Source: Demequina salsinemoris
Lineage (GTDB): Bacteria; Actinomycetota; Actinomycetes; Actinomycetales; Demequinaceae
DNA length: 64,000 bases
Assembly: GCF_000974805.1 (NCBI RefSeq)
Contig: NZ_BBQZ01000003.1
Coordinates: 62,001-126,000 of the forward strand
Reading direction: 5' to 3'
A program made the position numbers and the translations under genes. Positions 8,420 to 16,202 of the stretch are shown piece after piece. Every line of letters starts with the position of its first letter. Positions within the stretch are counted from its first letter, which is position 1. The notes beneath the pieces were generated by a model. That model did not search any database and was not told the origin of the DNA. It saw only the letters and a list, made by a program, of their open reading frames with translations.

Positions 8420-9253
8420 ATGACCGAGGAAGCAGTCCCCACCCTGTATCTCGACCGACCCGACGGCCGAGTCGCCTACGACGTGCGAGGCTCCGGCCCG
8501 CTCGTGGTGCTCGCGCCCGGCATGGGCGAGCTGCGCCGCACCTACCGCTTCGTCGCCCCCGCGCTCGCGGACGCGGGCTGGACCGTGGCCGCCGCGGACC
8601 TGCGTGGCCATGGCGACAGCGACGCGACCTTCGACGTCTACGGCGACGAACCCACCGCCGATGACCTCATCGCGCTGATCGAGCACCTCGGAGGGCCCGC
8701 GCTCGTCGTCGGCAACTCGATGTCCGCGGGCTCCGCGGTGATCGTCGCCGCGCGTCGGCCCGAGCTCGTGTCCGGACTCGCCCTGCTGGGGCCGTTCGTG
8801 CGGGACCGGCCCGGCGGTGCTGCGGCCCGCATGATGTTCCGGGCCCTCATGCTGCGCCCTTGGGCGGTGCCCGTGTGGAAGACCTATCTGCCGTCGCTGT
8901 ACGAGGGCGCCAAGCCCGTGGACTTCGACCAGCATCGTCGCCTGGTCGCCGACGCGCTGAGGCGCCCCGGCGCCGCGAACGCGTTCGTCCGCACGACTCG
9001 GACGTCGCACGCGCTGTCCGAGTCACTCCTGGACCGCGTCGAGGCGCCGGCCCTCGTCGTGATGGGGGACAAGGACCCCGACTTCCCTGACCCTCGCGCC
9101 GAGGCCGCGTGGATCGCGCGCGCCCTCTCCGGCGAGGCGGTCGTCGTCCCCGACGCGGGCCACTACCCGCAGGCCCAGCAGCCCGAGGCGACGCTCGACG
9201 CGCTCCTCACCTTCGCCGAGGGGGTGAGGGACGATGCCGCGCGCGGGGCTTGA
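8420..9253 (+). CDS. Alpha/beta hydrolase
   Basis: 277 aa. The ATG at 8420 is chosen over upstream in-frame starts because those would read through the operator palindromes. Features: oxyanion-side APGMG, nucleophile elbow GNSMSAGS (Ser about residue 97), acid in VMGDKDPDFPD and the His in VPDAGHYPQAQQP. A generic cytosolic esterase/hydrolase of the 2-hydroxymuconate-hydrolase type. It overlaps the following TetR gene by 20 bp, so the two are translated as one operon; the regulator probably responds to the hydrolase substrate. Confidence 0.85.
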   Translation: MTEEAVPTLYLDRPDGRVAYDVRGSGPLVVLAPGMGELRRTYRFVAPALADAGWTVAAADLRGHGDSDATFDVYGDEPTADDLIALIEHLGGPALVVGNSMSAGSAVIVAARRPELVSGLALLGPFVRDRPGGAAARMMFRALMLRPWAVPVWKTYLPSLYEGAKPVDFDQHRRLVADALRRPGAANAFVRTTRTSHALSESLLDRVEAPALVVMGDKDPDFPDPRAEAAWIARALSGEAVVVPDAGHYPQAQQPEATLDALLTFAEGVRDDAARGA

Positions 9254-9821
9254 TCGACCTTCCGTGGTCGCGGCGGCGGTCGCGATGGTCGACGAGCTCG
9301 GGGCAGAGTCCCTCACCCTCGCACTCCTTGCCGGGCGGCTCGGCGTCAAGGCGCCGTCCCTGTACAAGCACGTCGACGGGCTCGCCGACCTCCGGGCGGC
9401 CGTGACGGTCGAGTCCAAGCGCGAGCTCGCGGGGGTGCTCGAGCGCGCCGCAGTCGGACACGGGGGCGCGGAGGCCATCGTCGCGCTCGCGGACGCGTAC
9501 CGCGCGTGGGCGAAGGCGCATCCCGGGCGCTATCCCATGACGATCGTCGCCGAGCGCGCGGACGACGCCGAGGACATCGCCGCATCGTCCCGGCTGTACG
9601 CCGTCGTAGCCGGTGCGCTCCGCGCGCTGCGACTGGACGGGGAGGACGAGGTCGACGCGATTCGCGCGCTGCGCGCCTCGCTCCACGGATTCGTGGGCCT
9701 CGAGGCGGCGGGGGCCTTCGGTCTCCCGGACGATGTGGACCGCAGCTTCGCGCTCATGGTCGCCGACGTGGTCGCGGGGCTCGAGCGTAGGGCCGCGAAA
9801 GACGGAACGCCCGCCGGCTGA
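9234..9821 (+). CDS. TetR-family regulator with WHG-type C-terminal domain
   Basis: 195 aa. HTH at about residues 27-46 (LAGRLGVKAPSLYKHVDGLADL) and an effector domain with FVGLEAAGAFG typical of the WHG subfamily. Translationally coupled to the hydrolase, and the operators at 8380-8417 are the likely target, so it would autoregulate. Its ATG sits inside a GGACGATGC motif. Stop codon lies in the loop of the terminator. Confidence 0.88.
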   Translation: MPRAGLDRPSVVAAAVAMVDELGAESLTLALLAGRLGVKAPSLYKHVDGLADLRAAVTVESKRELAGVLERAAVGHGGAEAIVALADAYRAWAKAHPGRYPMTIVAERADDAEDIAASSRLYAVVAGALRALRLDGEDEVDAIRALRASLHGFVGLEAAGAFGLPDDVDRSFALMVADVVAGLERRAAKDGTPAG

Positions 9822-9833
9822 CAGCCGGCGGGC
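9809..9833. terminator. Bidirectional terminator
   Basis: Perfect 11-bp inverted repeat GCCCGCCGGCT / AGCCGGCGGGC with a 3-nt loop between two convergent genes (TetR and FGGY kinase). Confidence 0.8.
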
Positions 9834-9858
9834 GCCCTTCACAGATGCGGCGGAGGCG

Positions 9859-11460
9859 TCAGCTGATCGCCTCAGTGGCCGCGCGCTCGATCGCGAGACC
9901 CGCGCGGTACTGGGCCAGCCAGGCGTCGTATCCGGCCACGTCGGAAGCGTCGGGAGCGACCGTGTCGAGCGTCGCGTCGGCGAAGACCTCGTCGTTCAGG
10001 TACGCGCCCAGGCCGGCGTCGCCGCCCTTGCGCAGGTACTCGGCGAGCACCGCGATGCCCCAGGCGCCGCCCTCGGAGGCGGTGTCGCCCACGGACACGG
10101 GAGCGTTGATCGCCGCAGCGAGGAGGCGCTGGGCGACGCCAGCGGTACGGAACATGCCGCCGTGCGCGAACATCGAGTCGAGCTTCACGCCCTCGTCGTG
10201 CAGGACCTTCATGCCGAGGCTGAGCGTGCCGAAGGCCCCGTACAGCTGCGTGCGCATGAAGTTCGCGAGCGTGAGGCGGCTGCCGGGGGTGCGCACGAAC
10301 AGCGGGCGGCCCTCGGCCATCCCGGTGATCGGCTCGCCGGACAGGTAGTTGTAGGCCAGCAGCCCGCCGCCGTCGGCCTCGCCCTCGAGCGCGGCCGCGA
10401 ACAGCGCGCCGAACACGGCGTCCGAGCCGCCCTCGACCCCCATCGCGGTCGCGAACTCGGTGAACACCGAGGCCCACGTGCCGAGCTCGCTCGCACCGTT
10501 GTTGCAGTGCACCATCGCGACCAGGTCGCCGCCGGGCGTCGTGACGATGTCGAGCTCCTCGTGGACCGAGTCGAGCGGGTGCTCGAGGACGACCATCGCG
10601 AAGATCGAGGTGCCGGCGGAGATGTTGCCGGTGCGCGGCGCGACCGCGTTGGTCGCGACCATGCCGGTGCCCGCGTCGCCCTCGGGCGGCGCCACGGGGG
10701 CGCCCGCCTGGAGCTCGCCCGTCGGGTCGAGCAGCAGCGCGCCCTCGGGGGTCAGCGATCCTGCGTCGGCGCCAGCGACGATCGACTCGGGCAGCATGGC
10801 CGTGATGTCCATGCCGGGACGACGCTCGGCCACGAGCTCCTTGAAGCGGGCGAGCATCGTCGCGTCGTAGTCACGCGTGGCGGGGTCGATCGGGAACATG
10901 CCCGACGCGTCGCCCACGCCCAGCACCTTGCGGCCCGTGACCTTCCAGTGCACATAGCCCGCGAGCGTCGTGAAGAAGTCGAGGTCCGCGACGTGCGGCT
11001 CCTCGTCGATGATCGCCTGGAAGACGTGCGAGGCGGACCAGCGCAGCGGGAAGTTGAAGCCCAGCTCCTCGGTCAGCGCGGCCGCGGCGGCCTCGGTGTT
11101 GGTGTTGCGCCACGTGCGGAACGGGGTGAGCAGCGTCCCGGCCTCGTCGAAGGCGAGGTAGCCGTGCATCATCGCGGAGAAGCCGAGCGCGCCGACCTGC
11201 GTGAGCGCGACGCCGTGAGCGGTGGAGACCTCCGCCTTGAGCGCGGCGATGCTCGCCTGGAGTCCTGCCCAGATCGCGTCCTCCGAGTAGGTCCAGAGGC
11301 GGTCCACGAACTGGTTCTCCCACTCGTGGCTGCCCGTCGCGAGCACCTCGTGGTCCGGGCCGATCAGGCACGCCTTGATGCGCGTGGACCCGAGCTCGAT
11401 GCCGAGCGAGGTCTGGCCGGTGGTGATTGCGGTGGCTGCGTCGATCGCGTGCTTCGCCAT
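9859..11460 (-). CDS. FGGY-family carbohydrate kinase (xylulokinase/ribulokinase-like)
   Basis: 533 aa. N-terminal phosphate-binding segment LGIELGSTRIKACLIG, mid-protein TGNISAGTSIFAM and C-terminal nucleotide site (FAHGGMFRTAGVAQRLLAAA and ASEGGAWGIAVLA) are those of the FGGY family. It phosphorylates a sugar or polyol; the divergent substrate pocket prevents choosing between ribulose, xylulose and others, though this branch often sits in arabinose loci. Here it stands alone. A LacI/AraR-like palindrome is 49 bp upstream of the start. Confidence 0.82.
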   Translation of the reverse strand: MAKHAIDAATAITTGQTSLGIELGSTRIKACLIGPDHEVLATGSHEWENQFVDRLWTYSEDAIWAGLQASIAALKAEVSTAHGVALTQVGALGFSAMMHGYLAFDEAGTLLTPFRTWRNTNTEAAAAALTEELGFNFPLRWSASHVFQAIIDEEPHVADLDFFTTLAGYVHWKVTGRKVLGVGDASGMFPIDPATRDYDATMLARFKELVAERRPGMDITAMLPESIVAGADAGSLTPEGALLLDPTGELQAGAPVAPPEGDAGTGMVATNAVAPRTGNISAGTSIFAMVVLEHPLDSVHEELDIVTTPGGDLVAMVHCNNGASELGTWASVFTEFATAMGVEGGSDAVFGALFAAALEGEADGGGLLAYNYLSGEPITGMAEGRPLFVRTPGSRLTLANFMRTQLYGAFGTLSLGMKVLHDEGVKLDSMFAHGGMFRTAGVAQRLLAAAINAPVSVGDTASEGGAWGIAVLAEYLRKGGDAGLGAYLNDEVFADATLDTVAPDASDVAGYDAWLAQYRAGLAIERAATEAIS

Positions 11461-11508
11461 CGGTTCTCCAACTCCTTCGTCGTGCGTCCGCCCCGTTGCG
11501 GGCGCGCA

Positions 11509-11525
11509 ATGTGAACGTTCGACAT
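11509..11525 (-). promoter_or_regulatory. Putative LacI-type operator of the FGGY kinase
   Basis: ATGTGAACGTTCGACAT: a perfect 8-bp core palindrome GAACGTTC flanked by ATGT and ACAT, the shape of LacI/GntR sugar operators. No matching regulator gene is next to it. Confidence 0.5.
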
Positions 11526-11699
11526 CACTGTACGGGTTGCGCCTGCGCCCCGACGACCGCCGAAGGTCCCCCAGTCATCGTGCCAGAAGGCGTGGGCGCG
11601 CGCGTGGGAATGCGGCGTTCGTCCCCGTGGGTGCGCTTACCTGCGATGTGATGGCATTCGGTGCTGGATAAATAGTTTGAATATCGCTAAGTTCATCGG

Positions 11700-13025
11700 G
11701 TGATCCCCGTGAAGCGCATCTCGCGCACCCTTGCCGCCTCTGCGGTCGTCCTCGTCCTTGCAGCTATGCCAGCCGCCGCCACCGAGGTCGACGTCTCCGA
11801 CACCCCGTCCGACACGATCATCGTCGACCGCACGTCGGTCGACCGCGCACTCGAGGTCGACACCGTCGGCATCGTCCAGTCGGCCTCGGTGACGATCGAC
11901 TTCCAGAAGATCGACGGCGACAACTGCCCCGTGCCCGAGACCGGCACGCCCTACGACGACGAGATCGTCTTCGGCCTCACGTCGCCGACGGGCACGACCG
12001 TCGCGCTCCTCGAGGAGGACACCTACGACACCAACGACACGACCGCCGGGCGTGTTCAGATGACGTTCCAGGATGGCGGCGCCGCCTTCGGATCCGCGCC
12101 GGCCACCGGCGTCTACGCGCCCGTCGAGCCGCTGTCGGTGCTGGCCGGCGAGCAGGCCGAGGGCACGTGGACCGTCACCGTCGCCGACACCGCGGGCGGC
12201 GACGTCCTGTGCTACTACGGCGCCACGCTGTCGCTCGAGGTACTGGCAGCTCCGGTGCTCGCGGGCACCGCGGTCGCTGACGGGGTCCTCGGCGCCGCCT
12301 ACGACGAGACCCTGGCCCTCGCCAGCACGAGCGACGCGGCTGACTCGTACGCGATCGCGACCGGTGCCCTGCCCGACGGGCTCACGTTCGACACCGCCAC
12401 CGGCGAGATCTCCGGCACGCCCACCGAGACAGGCGACTTCGCCTTCTCCGTCACCGCGACGAACGCCGTGGGCACGAGCGCCGCGGTCGACTATGTGCTC
12501 ACGATCGGATCGGCTCCGACCATCTCCGCGACGGGCGCGCTGACCCTCACGCTCGGCAAGGCCTTCGAATACCTGCCGACGATCGTGGCGGGCTACCCCG
12601 CTGACCTCACGGTCTCGCTCGCGTCCGGCAAGCTTCCGAGCGGACTCACGCTCGACGCGGTCACCGGCGCGCTCTCGGGCACCGCGAGCGTGGCCGGCGT
12701 CTACCCGATCACGCTCAGCGTCACCAACGGTGTGGGGGAGGCCGCCGAGGTGGAGCTGTCGCTCACCGTCGTTGACGACGCCGCGCTCGCCGATTCGAGC
12801 GACTCGGACGACTCGACCGCCGACGCTGCATCCACGGAGGATGACGCCGCCGTCACGGAGACGGCGTCCACGACGACGACCTCCGCCACCTCGGCCACGT
12901 CGGCCACCGCCACCGAGCTCGCGGAGACCGGAGCGCTCGACGGCTGGCAGCCGCTCGCCGCGGGGGCCGCCGCGCTGATGGCGCTGGGAGCCGCGCTCGT
13001 CGCGCGCCGCCGCGCTGTCCGCTGA
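11700..13025 (+). CDS. Cell-wall-anchored adhesin-like protein with LAETG sortase signal
   Basis: 441 aa. GTG start at 11700 is supported by TAAGTT (11688-11693) 6 nt before it, as in leaderless actinobacterial mRNAs; GTG 11709 is an alternative. A signal peptide (KRISRTLAASAVV, cleavage near AAATE) is followed by a proprotein-convertase P-domain-like beta region (about 40-185) and two He_PIG-type Ig-like domains, each with an LPxGLT(F/L)D..TG.(I/L)SGT core. A Ser/Thr/Asp-rich stalk follows, then LAETG, a hydrophobic helix and RRR: a class E sortase substrate. Surface adhesion is inferred. Confidence 0.82.
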   Translation: MIPVKRISRTLAASAVVLVLAAMPAAATEVDVSDTPSDTIIVDRTSVDRALEVDTVGIVQSASVTIDFQKIDGDNCPVPETGTPYDDEIVFGLTSPTGTTVALLEEDTYDTNDTTAGRVQMTFQDGGAAFGSAPATGVYAPVEPLSVLAGEQAEGTWTVTVADTAGGDVLCYYGATLSLEVLAAPVLAGTAVADGVLGAAYDETLALASTSDAADSYAIATGALPDGLTFDTATGEISGTPTETGDFAFSVTATNAVGTSAAVDYVLTIGSAPTISATGALTLTLGKAFEYLPTIVAGYPADLTVSLASGKLPSGLTLDAVTGALSGTASVAGVYPITLSVTNGVGEAAEVELSLTVVDDAALADSSDSDDSTADAASTEDDAAVTETASTTTTSATSATSATATELAETGALDGWQPLAAGAAALMALGAALVARRRAVR

Positions 13026-13049
13026 CGCGGGCGCGCACGCCTGACGACA

Positions 13050-13090
13050 GACGGGGCCGGCCCGGGGAGGATCCTCGGGCCGGCCCCGTC
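13050..13090 (+). terminator. Terminator after the sortase-anchored protein
   Basis: 15-bp perfect stem GACGGGGCCGGCCCG (13050-13064) with its complement (13076-13090); the loop contains AGGATCCT. No T-run, as usual in high-GC actinobacteria. Confidence 0.8.
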
Positions 13091-13155
13091 GTCTGTGCGT
13101 TCGGCGACTGCGTGGGCGTCTCCTCGCCGCGCGGTCCGCGTGGGTCGGGCGGGTG

Positions 13156-13545
13156 CTAGGCGAGCAGCGCCGCCGTCATCGACGCGACCGCGATGAGCGG
13201 GAAGGTGCCCTGCGAGGCGGCGGCTCGCGCGTACGCGCGGGACCTCGTGACGAGCACGATCGCCGCCGCGAGCATCGATCCGGTGCCTGCCAGGATCAAG
13301 GCCGCCCCCGCATCGTCCTGGCCCGACAGGAGCAGGACGATGCCGACGGCCGTCACGATCGCGAGGAACAGGTTGTAGAAGCCCTGGTTGTAGGCGAGCT
13401 CCCGGGTCTGCTCGGCCTCCTCGACCGACGCCATGCCGAACACCTTGCGGGCGCGCGGCCCGGTCCAGGCGATCGACTCGAGGACGAAGATGTAGACGTG
13501 CAGCAGCGCCGCGAGCGCGGCGGTCACGAGGGCGAGGGCGGTCAC
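13156..13545 (-). CDS. DUF1304 small membrane protein
   Basis: 129 aa from the GTG at 13545, which follows AAGGA at suitable distance. Four hydrophobic helices and the DUF1304 landmarks (an HVYIFVLE near the N-terminus, NQGFYNLFLA in the middle). Biochemical function of the family is unknown. Monocistronic, downstream of a terminator. Confidence 0.82.
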   Translation of the reverse strand: MTALALVTAALAALLHVYIFVLESIAWTGPRARKVFGMASVEEAEQTRELAYNQGFYNLFLAIVTAVGIVLLLSGQDDAGAALILAGTGSMLAAAIVLVTRSRAYARAAASQGTFPLIAVASMTAALLA

Positions 13546-13639
13546 GGGGGGTCCTTGCGAGAGACGATGCGCGACCGGGCGGCCGCGCCAGTGCAAGGCG
13601 TCGGCCGCCCGAGGTATTCCCGCTCCCTCGAGCGCTCCG

Positions 13640-14872
13640 TCAGACGGCGTCGCCGACGCTGATCGCCTCGGCCTCGAGCTCGAAGGGCTCGGGCTCGACG
13701 CCGTCGACCCGCGCGAGCAGCGGACGGCCCGCGAGGATCACCGCGGAGGCGCCCAGCACCGCGAGCGCGGCGACCGCGTACGCGAGCCAGTCGCCGGCAA
13801 GGGCCGCGAGCCATGCGGCCAGCGGGGGAGCGGCCGCGCCGCCCAGGAACCGCACCGACGAGTACGAGGACGAGGCGACGGAGCGGGGCAGGTCCGTGAC
13901 CTCCATGACCGACTCGGTGAAGACCGTGTTGAGCACGCCGAGCAGGAGGCCGCCCACGACCACGACCGCGACGAGCGCCGCGGCGTTCGCGACCACGACC
14001 GCGCCGACGGCGAGGTCGAGCGCGAGGAGGGCAAGCGTCGTCGACAGCACGAGCGTGCGCGGGAAGCGCGCCGTGAGGAGCGGCGCGACCAGCACCGACG
14101 TGATCGCGAGGCCGACTCCCCAGCCGAAGAACGTGAGCCCGAGCCCGATCTCGCCGAAGCCGAGGGGGAAGGGCGAGTACGCGAGCAGGGTGAAGAAGCC
14201 GATGTTGTAGAGCACCGCGGCGATCGCGAGGAGGCGCAGGCCCGGGTGGGCGAGCGCCTTGAAGGGGGCCGAGAGCGGGACGCGGACGCGCGGGGCGCCG
14301 TCTCCCTTGAGAAGCACGACGAGGCCGATGAAGCCGACCGCCATGAGGACCGCCGTGCCGAAGAACGGCGCGCGCCAGCTCACGGTGCCGAGCGCACCGC
14401 CGAGCAGCGGGCCGATCGCGATGCCGAGGCCGAGAGCGGCCTCGTACAGGATGATCGCGTTGGCCGCGCCTCCCGAGGCGGCTCCGACGATCGTCGCCAG
14501 CGCTGTTGAGATGAAGAGCGCGTTGCCGAGGCCCCAGCCTGCGCGCAGGCCGATGATCTCGCCGACCGTGTCCGAGGATCCTGCGAGGGCCGCGAACAGC
14601 ACCACGAGCGCGAGGCCCGTGAGCAGGGTGGCGCGGGCGCCGATGCGCCCCGACACCCAGCTCGTGAACATCATCGCGATGCCGGTGACGAGCAGGTAGC
14701 TCGTGAACAGCAGCTCCGCCTGGGCGGGGGTCGCATTCAGCTCCTCGCTGATGGCGGGGAGGATCGGGTCCACGAGGCCGATGCCCATGAAGGCGATGAC
14801 GCTCGCGAAGGCGACGGCCCAGACGGCCTTGGGCTGGTGAAGGATGCTTCCTTCTGGTGAGGCGTGACTCAA
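13640..14872 (-). CDS. MFS transporter (12-TM, DHA1-like), MarR-controlled
   Basis: 410 aa. The start is inferred to be TTG at 14872: AGGAG lies 6 nt before it and the TTG overlaps the TGA stop of the MarR gene (TTGA), so the two are translationally coupled. Twelve hydrophobic helices, GLVDPILPAISEEL in TM1 and VSGRIGARATLL as motif A. Likely an exporter of a toxic compound sensed by the MarR protein; substrate unknown. Confidence 0.85.
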   Translation of the reverse strand: MSHASPEGSILHQPKAVWAVAFASVIAFMGIGLVDPILPAISEELNATPAQAELLFTSYLLVTGIAMMFTSWVSGRIGARATLLTGLALVVLFAALAGSSDTVGEIIGLRAGWGLGNALFISTALATIVGAASGGAANAIILYEAALGLGIAIGPLLGGALGTVSWRAPFFGTAVLMAVGFIGLVVLLKGDGAPRVRVPLSAPFKALAHPGLRLLAIAAVLYNIGFFTLLAYSPFPLGFGEIGLGLTFFGWGVGLAITSVLVAPLLTARFPRTLVLSTTLALLALDLAVGAVVVANAAALVAVVVVGGLLLGVLNTVFTESVMEVTDLPRSVASSSYSSVRFLGGAAAPPLAAWLAALAGDWLAYAVAALAVLGASAVILAGRPLLARVDGVEPEPFELEAEAISVGDAV

Positions 14873-15297
14873 CGGGGGCTCCTGTCGATCGAGGCGAGGA
14901 TCGCGACGGTGCGGGCCAGCGCGGCCCAGTCGTCGTCGGAGAGCTCGCCGAGCATGGGGGACAGCGCGTCGGACAGATCCCGACGCCATGAGTCGACCGA
15001 CGCGCGGCCGGCCGGGGTGAGGGAGATGCGGGTGGCTCGGCCGTCCTCGGGATCCGGGGAGCGGACGACGAGCCCCTCGCCTTCGAGCGCGTGCACGGCC
15101 TGGGTGACGGCCGGCTGGGCGAGGCGCAGCTGCACGGCGATCTCGCCGACGCGGTGGTCGCCGTCCCTGGCCAGCAGGGCGAGCAGGGTGCGGTGCGACG
15201 ACGGGACGATGCTGCCGGTCGCCGTGCCGGCGATCCGAGTGACGCGGTGCGCCTGGGCGAGGAGGTCCTCGAGCGTCGTCCTACGATTACTTTCCAT
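14869..15297 (-). CDS. MarR-family repressor
   Basis: 142 aa from ATG 15297 (an adjacent GTG at 15300 is also possible). Winged-helix core with recognition helix QLRLAQPAVTQAVHALEGEGLV and wing RSPDPEDGRATRISLT, the MarR hallmark. First gene of an operon with the MFS exporter and divergent from a CDF-like transporter; the AT-rich 15299-15335 stretch between them is the probable operator region for both. Confidence 0.88.
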   Translation of the reverse strand: MESNRRTTLEDLLAQAHRVTRIAGTATGSIVPSSHRTLLALLARDGDHRVGEIAVQLRLAQPAVTQAVHALEGEGLVVRSPDPEDGRATRISLTPAGRASVDSWRRDLSDALSPMLGELSDDDWAALARTVAILASIDRSPR

Positions 15298-15298
15298 C

Positions 15299-15335
15299 AC
15301 GTGAATATATAAGCAGTATATGTAAAGATTGACAA
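15299..15335. promoter_or_regulatory. AT-rich divergent promoter region (MarR operator candidate)
   Basis: An A/T island in otherwise GC-rich DNA with ATATA-taagcag-TATAT symmetry (about 15306-15322) and a TTGACA at 15329-15334. Lies between the MarR-MFS operon and the divergent transporter. Confidence 0.5.
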
Positions 15336-15359
15336 GTGTCCACCTGCAAGGATGGTGCC

Positions 15360-15953
15360 ATGCCCGTCTCGCAGCTCCGTCGCGCGGTCCTGGCCGTCGC
15401 GCTCATCAACCTCGCCTATGCGGTCGTCGAGTTCACAGTCGCGAGGCTCATCGGGTCGGTGTCGCTCACGGCGGACTCGATCGACTTCCTCGAGGACGCG
15501 ATCCTCAACCTCCTGATCTTCTTCGCGGCCGCGTGGTCGGCGCAGCGGCGCGCCCGCATCGGTCACCTGCTCGCGCTCGTGATCCTGGTGCCCGCCGTCA
15601 CGACCGTCGTGACCGCGATCATCAAGATCCTCGACCCCACGCGTCCCGAGACGATCCCCCTCACCGTGACCGCGTTCGGCGCGCTGCTCGCCAACCTCGC
15701 CGCCGCCTCGATCCTCGTGCGGCATCGCCACCACGGCGGATCGCTCGCCCGGGCAGCGTGGCTGTCCGCGCGCAACGACGCGCTCGCGAACGTCGCGGTG
15801 ATCGGGGCCGCGCTTGTCGCTCTCGTCTGGGTCTCGGGCTGGCCGGACATCATCGTCGGCCTCGGGATCGGAGCGCTCAACGCCGACGCCGGGATGAAGG
15901 TATGGCGCACCGCCTCCAAGGAGAGGCTCGAGGCGAAGCAGGCCGAGGCGTAA
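15360..15953 (+). CDS. Cation diffusion facilitator-like membrane protein, transmembrane domain only
   Basis: 197 aa from the ATG at 15360 (AAGGA upstream; an earlier GTG at 15336 lacks one). Six hydrophobic helices. TM2 carries SLTADSIDFLEDA and TM5 SARNDALANVAV, matching the metal-site positions of CDF exporters, although the usual TM5 His is not seen. The cytoplasmic C-terminal dimerisation domain is absent. Metal export is inference from family. Confidence 0.72.
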   Translation: MPVSQLRRAVLAVALINLAYAVVEFTVARLIGSVSLTADSIDFLEDAILNLLIFFAAAWSAQRRARIGHLLALVILVPAVTTVVTAIIKILDPTRPETIPLTVTAFGALLANLAAASILVRHRHHGGSLARAAWLSARNDALANVAVIGAALVALVWVSGWPDIIVGLGIGALNADAGMKVWRTASKERLEAKQAEA

Positions 15954-16004
15954 TGCGGGCCGAGGTGTAACGCGGCGCGGGCCGCGCCTCGTGCCCGCCC
16001 GGCG

Positions 16005-16071
16005 CCCCGCATCGTCCCTGCCTCCGCGTCCCCGCCGGACCCCCGCATCGTCCCCGCCTCCGCGTCCCCGC
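16005..16071. repeat. Direct repeat, two 31-bp copies at 36-bp period
   Basis: 16005-16035 and 16041-16071 differ by one base; each begins CCCCGCATCGTCCC and therefore carries one GGACGATGC motif (minus orientation). Intergenic, upstream of tig. Confidence 0.85.
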
Positions 16072-16104
16072 GTGTCAGCCGAGGGCGAACCGGTCGCCTC
16101 TCGA

Positions 16105-16132
16105 TTGGGGCGATGCGCCTATCCCTTATAGG
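16105..16132 (+). promoter_or_regulatory. tig promoter candidate
   Basis: TTGGGG (16105-16110), 16-nt spacer, TATAGG (16127-16132); the -10 side is the right arm of a perfect CCTAT-ccctt-ATAGG palindrome (16118-16132), a possible regulator site. Confidence 0.5.
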
Positions 16133-16202
16133 ATTGCGGGGTTGCCCGTGCGCGGGCCCGCCCGGCACCCGGGTCATATCCCACCCACTCAGGAGTTTTT
16201 CA

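Noticed and set aside
9234-9236. GGACGATG as a ribosome-binding site plus start codon that would explain the 9-mer
   Set aside because: Only a few copies coincide with starts (9234, 33249, 50860); most are internal or on the wrong strand, and GGA is too close to ATG.
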